Origin: Heloderma charlesbogerti
Lineage: Eukaryota > Chordata > Lepidosauria > Squamata > Helodermatidae
Assembly (NCBI GenBank): GCA_026122225.1
Contig: JANEZZ010001898.1
Location: 248,001 to 312,000, forward strand
DNA: 64,000 nt
Direction of reading: 5' to 3'
Shown here piece by piece: positions 56,637 through 64,000 of the stretch. Position numbers and translations under genes: made by a program. Each line of letters starts with the position of its first letter. Position 1 is the stretch's first letter. The notes below the pieces were generated by a model. That model saw nothing but the letters and a program-made list of their open reading frames with translations, was not told the origin of the DNA and searched no databases.

Positions 56637-58001
56637 TACGGGGTGCCGAATGCGTTGGCATTCGGCCTCCCCGAGATTCGTGGAGAAATTCTCCGCCATC
56701 CCTTGGGGGCAGGTCCCAGCGGCGTTTCGGCAGCATTTCAGTGGCAGCGGGGGTGGCATTTCCCAGTAAAGTAAAAAAACAAAAAACAAACGTGATAGGC
56801 TACATAAAGATTTACGTAGCCTATCACGGCTAGATTTTCAAAGTCAGCCTTGATAGGCTACGTAAATCTTACGTAGCTTATCACGGGTGACTTTGGGGGG
56901 GGGAAAGCACGTACGCAAATGGCAGCGCCTATGGGCACCGCCATTTGCGTTCCTCATTTGGGCACGTGTAGCCTATGTAAAGATTTACGTAGACTATGGC
57001 GAAAATAAGGGCAACGCTATTTGCATTGCCCTTATTTTCACCATAGCCTACGTAAATCTTTACGTAGGCTACCCATGCCCAAAAAAGGAACGCAAATGGT
57101 GGCGCCCATGGGCGCCGCCATTTGCGTACATGCTTTCCCCTCCCCAAAGTCACCCGTGATAAGCTACATAAGATTTACCCCGGGACAAGACTTACCTGGG
57201 GCGGATGTTCCAGGCGGCGGTGGCTCTGGTGGTGGCTCCGGGGGCAGCCGGTCTTCTGACCGGCTGCAGCCGCCGCCATTTCCAGGCTTGTGTATAAAAA
57301 AAAAGAAAAAGAAAAAGATGTGATAGGCTATGTAAATCTTTACGTAGCCTATCATGGTTGGGTGGGTTTAAAAAAAAAAAAAAACCACGTACGCAAATGG
57401 CGGCGGCTATGGCTGCCACCATTTGCATTCTTTCTTTTTACCGTCTTAATCTACGTAAATATTTACATAGACTGTGATGGCGAAAAGAAAGGGGAATGCA
57501 AATAGCATAGCGGGCGCTATTTGCATCCCCTTTTGACTTGCCGTTTTAGCCTATGTAAAGATTTACGTAGGCTAAAACGGTGAAAGAAAAAGGGACACAA
57601 ATAGTGCCTGCTACGCTATTTGCGTTCCCCTTTCTTTTCGTCATCATAGTTTATGTAAATATTTACGTAGATTAAGACGGTAAAAATAAGGAACGCAAAT
57701 GGCGGCGGCCGTAGCCACCGCCATTTGCGTACACAGTTGGTTTTTTGTTTGTTTGTTTGGTTTTTTACCCATAGCCCTCTGCGGACAGAAATCCGGCTGT
57801 GGACAGCTCTGGTCTGGCTGGGCCGGGCCTGGCTGGCTGCTCTGTGGAGCTGCCGCAGAGCACAGCCAGCCATTCGAGGATTCTGGGGGGAGGAACGGAG
57901 CGCCTCCTGCCCCAGCCAGGATTCCAGGGGGAGGGATGGAACGCCTCCCCCCCACCATCAACATAATCTGCGGAAACGTAAGTCACTTCCGTACATCCCT
58001 A
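56637..58001. mobile_element. Family A element, copy 12, long, left end damaged
   Basis: The right end CATCCCTA stops at 58001. The left end keeps only half of the terminal hairpin (GAGATTCGTGGAGAAATTC then CCATCCC near 56695), with no intact TAGGGATG or matching duplication. The core has at least eight palindromes, including TAGCCTACGTAAATCTTTACG and GTTTTAGCCTATG types, with GCAAATGGCGG and GCAAATAGC hairpins. A donor-like ACTTACCTG (minus) is internal at 57190-57198, and the right donor has decayed to AACGTAAGT (57975-57983). It could be two fused copies. Confidence 0.75.
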
Positions 58002-58004
58002 GTT

Positions 58005-58265
58005 TTCAAAGGCAGCCACACATACAGTGCATTACAGTAGTTCAAAGGAGATATAACTAAGGCATGTGCGACCATGGCAAGGTCAGGTATCTCTAGGAAT
58101 GGGCACAGTTGGTGCACTAGCTACAGCTGTGCAAACACACTTCTGGTCACCACCAAGACCTGGACATCCAAGTTCAAGCCCTAGTCAAGAGTACACTGAA
58201 ACTGTGAGCCTGAATCTTCAGGGGGAGTTAGTCCCATCCAGCACAAGTTGAATCTCTAGTCCCTG
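58005..58265 (-). mobile_element. L2-type LINE fragment
   Basis: AAAGGCAGCCACACATACAG, GCATTACAGTAGTTCAAAG and TCTTCAGGGGGAGTTAGTCC are antisense to the L2 RT C-terminal block also seen at 47458. It is heavily decayed. Confidence 0.6.
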
Positions 58266-58365
58266 ATCTGCCTATAGTGGATCAAAAGGATTCCACCCAC
58301 TTTTATTTATTATTTACTAATACTACATATGTATGCCACCCATCCCCCATAGAAGGTGGCATACA

Positions 58366-58693
58366 TAGGGATGGATGAACTCACCCCCACCCAGTTTCAC
58401 CAGGCACTCGCTGAGCCATCACTCCCACTTGCCCCAACTCACTGCACCGCACGAGCCCCTGGATGGCTCAGCACGTGGCCAGCAAGAGCCGTGGGGCTGC
58501 CATTTTGTGCAAAATGGTGGCTCGCTAAAAGGACAGGCAGCTGCTGGGAGTTTGCCTAGGAGTTCCAAGAAGCTGCCACATGAACAGTTCCAAGAAGTGG
58601 CGGCAGCTGTGCAAGCAGGGTCCAGGGGGCCAAGTGTGGGGGGAGGGAGTCCTCTGGACTCCGCCCCTCTCTCAGATTCCTGAGGCATCCCTA
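58366..58693. mobile_element. hAT-like MITE, family E
   Basis: TAGGGATG at 58366 and CATCCCTA ending at 58693 are flanked by identical GGCATACA (58358-58365 and 58694-58701). It is GC-rich, with GCCATTTTGTGCAAAATGG as an internal palindrome near 58500. No donor site is evident. No coding capacity. Confidence 0.92.
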
Positions 58694-58702
58694 GGCATAC
58701 AT

Positions 58703-58872
58703 GGTTCTCCTTTCATACCTGTTATCCACACAACTACTGCAAGCTAGGCTAGGGTGAGAGAGAGTGACTGGCCAACAGTGACCCAGTGGTCTTTGTGACT
58801 GATTGAGGATTTGAACTTGGTCTCCCAGTCCTAGTCTGTCATTCTAACCACTTCACCAACATTGGCTCTGGG
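58703..58872 (-). mobile_element. MIR-like SINE, antisense
   Basis: On the minus strand a box B-like CCAAGTTCAAATCC and GGTTAGAATGACAGACTAGG-like head are followed by the GGTCACTGTTGGCCAGTCAC block and then the 3' part. It is a degraded relative of the SINE at 10908. Confidence 0.7.
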
Positions 58873-59245
58873 GTGAGCTTGCAATAATGAATGTATTATG
58901 TATGGTATAGTAAAGTACAGGCCTGTACTATAGGTACAGGTAACAAGTAAAAAAAAAGTTTTTGTAACTTAGAAAATAGTATATTATCTTTCTTTCAGAG
59001 TATCGGTGGACTGCAAATGGCTAGCACTGAGTTATGTGGGCATGCAGGATAGTAGGTAGAGAAGTCGCTATTCTCTCATTTTCATCTCCTCATATACAAT
59101 GTGGTGGGTATCACCTTACAGGGATTTTATAAGATTAGTTATTGTAAAATGTAAGATTCACATTTGTAGCTTGAAAATAGGCTCTTTGGTGGCTTGCTCA
59201 ATTAAAATACACCATCAAATCAGGGGAAAGAAATAAAACATAGAG
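58873..59245. other. No recognised feature
   Basis: A small inverted pair GTACAGGCCTGTAC lies near 58915. Nothing else was recognised. Confidence 0.35.
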
Positions 59246-59246
59246 T

Positions 59247-59475
59247 GGTATCCAATTGGTGTCTCTCTACTGATAGTAGGCGCCCATCAACAGAATGGGG
59301 ATGTGAGTAATTTTCAGCAAGTCCCCTCCCCGGCAGGCCCCTGTGCCCCCTACAATCTGCCTGGTCCAGAAGGTTGTTGGACCCTTCAGAACATTGTGGG
59401 AGGTGGGGGGCTGCAAGGGGGAGGGAGAATTACCAAAACTACCCTGTCCCTGTTCCATCAGCAGTTATTATGCAT
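59247..59475. mobile_element. Foldback MITE, family Q, partial
   Basis: GTGGTATCCAATTGGTGTCTC and CCATCAACAGAATGGGGA at the left match the start of the element at 62876. The right end is degraded after CCCTGTTCCATCAGCAG. Confidence 0.55.
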
Positions 59476-61420
59476 AATTATTTTTAAAAGTGTTGGCCAA
59501 CCACAAGATCACCACAAGTGAGCTAGGTGGTGTGGCTTGACTCTTTGAGTAAGTACAGAGAAAACCCTTTCTCTTGAAGCCCAACTAATCTGATGGAGAG
59601 ACATTGAAGCACACCCTCCCTTGATGATCTCAGGGAGTTGTGGGACATATGGGATGAGGGATTCCTTCAGGCACCTGAAGCAGTCCTTTGGAATTGCATA
59701 CGTAGATGGTTCTTACAAGGCACTTTTGTTCTAAAGAAGTGCATCATAACAATACGAATTAATGGTGGGGTCCAGGTGCTGAGGGAAGTGGAAATCCAGG
59801 AAAAGGGTTCCATTGAGCCCTAAGCTCATCACTCTTTATGCACAGAGAAGGATCATGATAAAAATGATAATGATAATAAATAAGATGAAAATGATAATAA
59901 ATAAGAGCACACATGGTTTTATTCACTGTTTTCTATCTCATGTTGGCTTGTATATGTTACTGCATTGTGAATATTTAAGTCATCAAAAATAATTTTCAAA
60001 AGATGAACAAACTTCCCCAGTTTCACTTTATAATTAGCTTGGTATTTCCCATCTCTTTTGGAGACCTCTTAGGAAAAGAAAAAACTTCCCACAAGTGCTC
60101 CCTTCTCTCATACTCTAAGCCTGGGAGGGTTGTTTGCCATCCGGTCCATTGATCCCACCTTTTCCAAAGCTTTTTGTTGGGAAAGGGCCAGTGGCTGAGT
60201 GGGTTGGCAACAACAGCAAAGATCAGCAGGGAGGGAGACCATGTGGAGGCCTGTTCTTTCATGCCTGGACTCCCCTTTGCAGCCTCAATTCAAGCTCTTA
60301 ATGTCTCTAAAACATAGTGGTCTGAATACAACTAACTCTGCATAGGAATGTGCCTAGTCAGTGCCCATGTCCATGCTAAAGCACTATGTGCACTATCATC
60401 CTATTAAATAAAAACACCCCTTTTTAAAATTAGGAATATTTTATTTGTGTCTTAATTGAGTAATTATGAATATGGCGACATGACTTCCCTCAAATTCATT
60501 AGGACATCATGAGTTAATTCCTATTCAATTACAACAAAAGTTCAGTACTGCCATTTATCACCTGCTACCTTTTTTAAAGAATTAATCATAAAATAATGAT
60601 TGCTTCATTTTTAAGTCCATTAGGAATGATTAATGTATTCATATTCACTCTTTTTTCCTCTTCTCAAAGTCATGCAGTGTATTGAAGAAGCGTTTCACAA
60701 ATTGCCAACCTCATTCGCATTTGCACTTTTTGTTGCCTTTATCCACTGTTCCCCAAACTTTTGATAGGTGAAGCACACTTTTTCCTTCAAGTAAAATTGT
60801 AGGCACACTTCAGTCTTATACCCCCAAAGATTTACCATCAGAGTGTGTAAGAGAATTTCCTGCCCCCATAGGAGCCCACCTGTTCCATGTTTCTCATGAG
60901 TCAGTCCCTTTTCTGAACATGCTTCCTAATTGGGAGGGGGAAAGCCTAGAGCACTGACTCATGCAGAAATGGAATGGACAGCCTCTTTTGGGGGTGGTTA
61001 AATTCTGGTACATCTAAAGTAATCCAGTCATTCCCATTAAAGAGACACAGTAGACCGATTAAAGGAGAAAAGCAAGGGGAAAAAAGAGGTGAATCTCAAG
61101 CAGGTGGTGAAGGAAAACGTATTGATACAAATAAATTGGCCATCACATTTTGGCAATTGTCTTCATCAGAAGCAGCTATAAATATCAATATGTAAAGCAA
61201 AAACAGTATAAGAATACTATCATTCTATCTGAAAAAGCTTGAGGAATGTTCCTTAAAAATAAAAACAGATTACAAAATGGATAAAGCCTGAAACTAATAA
61301 TATGCAACACATAACTATCTTACTACTATCCAGATACCATAAGAAAAAGTACTTCACAGCAGGTCTATTAACAGCAGAGTTGGGTTTTTAAAAAAAAAAA
61401 ATGGCCAAAGAGCCATCCAT
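59476..61420. other. No recognised feature
   Basis: AT-rich with a small GATAATAAATAA repeat near 59855-59895. No family motif was seen. Confidence 0.4.
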
Positions 61421-62811
61421 GTTGTTGTTGTTCAGTCGTTAAGTTGTGTCCGACTCTTCGTGACCCCATGAACCATAGCACACCAGGCCTTCCAGTCCTC
61501 CGCTTTCTCCTGGAGTGTGCTCAAGTTCATATTCATTGCATCGGTGATGCTATCTAGCCATCTCATCCTCTGCCGTCCCCTTCTCCTTTTGCCTTCAATC
61601 TTTCCCAGCATCAGGGTCTTTTCCAGTGACTTTTCTCTTCACATTAGGTGGCCAAAATATTGGAGCTTCAGCGTCAGTATCTGTCCTTCCAATGAGCACT
61701 CAGGGTTGATTTCCTTTAGGATTGACTGATTTGACCTCCTTGCAGTCCAGGGGACTCATAAGAGTCTTCTCCAGCACCACAATTTGAAAGCATCAATTCT
61801 TCGGCGCTCAGCCTTCCCTATAGTCCACCTCTCACAGCCATACGTTGCTATTGGAAAAACCATAGCTTTGATTATATGGACCTTTGTTGGCAGGGTGATG
61901 TCTCTGCTTCTTATTATGCTGCCTAGGTTTGCCATAGCTTTCCTCCCAAGGAGCAAGCGTCTTTTAATTTCATGGCTACAATCACCGTCTGCAGTGATCT
62001 TGGAGCCCAAGAAAATAAAATCTGTCACACACTGCTTCCATTTCTTCCCCTTCTATATGCCAGGAAGTGATGGGGCCAGATGCCATGATCTTCATTTTTT
62101 TCATGTTGAGTTTCAAACCAGCTTTTGCACTCTCCACTTTCACCCTCAACAAGAGGTTCTTTAGATCCTCTTCGCTTCCTGCCATTAGGGTGGTATCATC
62201 TGCGTATCTGAGGTTGTTGATAATTCTCCCGGCAATCTTAATTCTGACCTGTGATTCATCCGACCCAGTGTTTCTCATGATGTACTCTGCATATAAATTA
62301 ATTAAGCAGGGCAACAATATTATTGGGAATTTAGTTTGCCGATTCCCGAGATGTTGATGTTCAGTCTTGCCATCTCATGTTTCACCACCTCCAGCTTACC
62401 TTGATTCATTGATCTGACATTCCAGGTTCCTAAACAATATTGTTCTTTACAGCATCAGACTTTCTTTTCACCACCAGACACATCCACAGCTGAGTGTCCT
62501 TTCGGCTTTGGCCCAGCCACTTCACTCTTTCTGGCGCTACTTGGAAATTCCCTCTGCTCTTCCAGTAGTATATTGGACATGTTCCGACCTGAGGGGCTCA
62601 TCTTCTGGTGTCATCTCTTTTAGCCTTGTGATACGTTCCATGGGGTTTTCTTGGCAAGAATACTGGAGTGGGTTGCCATTTCCTTCTCCAGTGGACCACA
62701 TTTTGTCAGAACTCTCCACCATGACCTGTCCGTCTTGGGTGGCCCTGCACGGCATAGCTTATGGCTTCATTGAGTTTTGCAAGCCCCTTCGCCACAACAA
62801 GGCAGTGATAT
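61421..62811 (-). pseudogene. BovB/RTE LINE with large internal deletion
   Basis: The 3' part (61421 to about 62320) matches the copy at 38055 through the RT, including RYADDTTLM and LGRKAMANLGSI. At about 62320-62340 the sequence jumps to the 5' region equivalent to about 43460-43933. The same strand and order are kept, so roughly 2.6 kb of BovB (part of RT plus endonuclease) is missing. The 5' end (near 62811) coincides with that of the 38055-43933 copy. It is dead. It supplies the unoccupied site for the family A insertion at 38400. Confidence 0.88.
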
Positions 62812-62875
62812 TTTAGCCTAAATGCATGTTATTCACTTTGTGAACCTTAATAACCTAATAGTTCTGGAGTAAAGG

Positions 62876-63135
62876 GTGGTATCCAACTGGTGTTTCTCCA
62901 CTGGCAAAAGGCATCCATCAGCAGAACAGGGAGGGGGGAGTTTTTGCTACTTCCCCCAGGCCCTGTAAGCACCTGCACACAAACCCAACCTGCTCTGGAG
63001 GATTGGTGGACCCACCAGAATAGCATGGGAGGTAGCACAGGGAGCTGCAGGGAGATAGGGAATTGTTGAGTCACCTCTCCCTGTTCCACTGATGGATGCC
63101 TTCCATCAGCAGAGGGACACCAACTGGATAACACA
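62876..63135. mobile_element. Foldback MITE, family Q
   Basis: The left arm GGTATCCAACTGGTGTTTCT, with GGCATCCATCAGCAGAACAG, and the right arm CAGAGGGACACCAACTGGAT are inverted copies over about 55 bp. The centre holds CCCAGGCCCTGTAAGCACC. A partial relative lies at 59247. The target-site duplication is not clear. Confidence 0.7.
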
Positions 63136-63424
63136 CAAAAACTCCAGGGGTCCTCAAAATAGTCCAGTTCATTGTTCTCTAAATATAAACCAAGGTAATG
63201 GTTGAAAGCTATGGGAAGAAAGGCAGACAGGCCAGGGCACTGAATTGTGCAGAGATGAGGCAGGAAACCTCCTCGGTTGATAAGTGCTTTGGGCTCATAG
63301 GAGCCCCTAATTATATAATTATAACAAGTTGGTTATCTGCGAACACAATTTGTGGAGAAAAATCAAATCTAACAAAAGGTTTAACTTAACTAACTGTGTT
63401 TATTGAAACATTCAAAGTGTGACA
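63136..63424. other. Likely Helitron 3' flank, nothing specific
   Basis: On the minus strand this follows the helicase stop and carries an AATAAA near 63399. A CTRR-type Helitron end with a terminal hairpin was not identified. Confidence 0.35.
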
Positions 63425-63427
63425 TTT

Positions 63428-64000
63428 GTTGTCTTTACAAAACTTCCTTAAATACAGTGTTTTTGGTGTAAACTCCAGGGCAGCCACTGTAACATCCTTG
63501 TTCTGGTCCGTCAATGGCTTGATTCTTGAGGTTTGCCAATGAGCACACATGACTCATGGCAACATAGAGTTGTCCATGGCAGAAGACAGAGAGGTGTAGG
63601 CAGATGGATGCCAACTTGGTCCACAAGTTGGTTCCTGGCTCTCGTTGATGCTAATGGAAAAGGTCAGATGAGTGGGGAACTGGTGACACCTGAATTGGAA
63701 GAGGAGAGATGAGGGAAGGTGCAAGCCTTGGCACCTTGGCAGGAAGATCTGCTTGCCCTTTGCCTGTCTGGCGAAGGCTCCTGATGCCGACAGTTGTGCA
63801 TGGCAAGCATGATGAACCTTGTGCCACTGATAAGACCCTGATAAGACCACATCCAGGTTCCTTAGCAAGATGACCGCAGTGCCCTTCTTCAGAGTCAACT
63901 TGCTTGGTGGCAAACCACTTGGGTTGAGAGTGTTTAGGGACGCCTAAGAGTAATGCACATTGAGCCTGGCATCATTGCCAGTGACTCCGTCTATGCTCAA
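63428..64000 (-). pseudogene. Helitron Rep/helicase C-terminal fragment
   Basis: On the minus strand, pieces in two frames read LNTLNPSGLPPSKLTLKKGT, AVILLRNLD, GTRFIMLAMHN, GKQIFLPR, FQFRCHQFPTHLTFSISINESQ, LSVFCHGQLYVAMSHVCSLANL and finally NTVFKEVL before a stop. This is the order of C-terminal PIF1-like helicase motifs in Helitron proteins, which end in a similar ...YKEVL. Frameshifts near 63610 and 63810 and substitutions (INKSQG expected, INESQE seen) mark it as dead. It continues beyond the window edge. PIF1 itself is less likely given the ending. Confidence 0.75.

Overview
The window looks like nuclear intergenic or intronic DNA of a squamate reptile (lizard or snake). This is inferred from the repeat mix: an intact CR1-type LINE, several L2-type LINE fragments, BovB/RTE elements with the cattle-like 3' end, MIR-like and tRNA-derived SINEs, many hAT-like nonautonomous DNA transposons, a decayed DIRS-like retroelement, two solo LTRs and a Helitron helicase remnant. 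I found no host protein-coding exon, rRNA or functional tRNA. The only intact long reading frames belong to the CR1 element.

Layout. 1-4 kb: a 3.1 kb hAT-like element (702-3787) with a second element inside it. 5-12 kb: an antisense L2 LINE split by a pair of nested hAT-like elements (7493-9424), then SINE and MITE copies. 13-16.6 kb: a sense BovB copy interrupted by one hAT-like element, and a second such element just downstream. 18.5-19 kb: two truncated elements. 19.9-27.1 kb: a GC-rich, decayed DIRS-like retroelement carrying another hAT-like copy. 30-37 kb: hAT-like elements of several families. 38.05-43.93 kb: an apparently full-length antisense BovB broken by four insertions (two hAT-like elements and two solo LTRs). 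46-47.7 kb: an L2 fragment with nested elements. 49.0-55.04 kb: a CR1 element with about 5.4 tandem 338 bp monomers, ORF1 (zinc-binding motif plus SGNH esterase) and ORF2 (endonuclease plus reverse transcriptase). 55-59 kb: L2 pieces and a long palindrome-array element. 61.4-64 kb: an internally deleted BovB, a foldback MITE and the C-terminal part of a Helitron helicase.

The most striking content is a dispersed family, here called family A. There are 12 copies, about 10 kb or 15-16% of the window. Ten copies have both termini (TAGGGATG...CATCCCTA or a one-base variant) and 8 bp target-site duplications, seven perfect and three with one mismatch. Two insertions are also supported by unoccupied paralogous BovB sites inside the window. 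The interior is a palindrome built from smaller palindromes: TACGTAAATNTTTACGTA cores with interchangeable arms alternate with GCAAATGGCGGC/GCCGCCATTTGC hairpins. Near each end most copies carry a near-consensus 5' splice donor (A/C)AGGTAAGT that points outward. The family encodes no protein that I can see. I infer a mobile, CpG-rich, bidirectional first-exon-like cassette moved by a hAT-type transposase encoded elsewhere. Mobility is well supported by the sequence; any promoter or exon function is untested.
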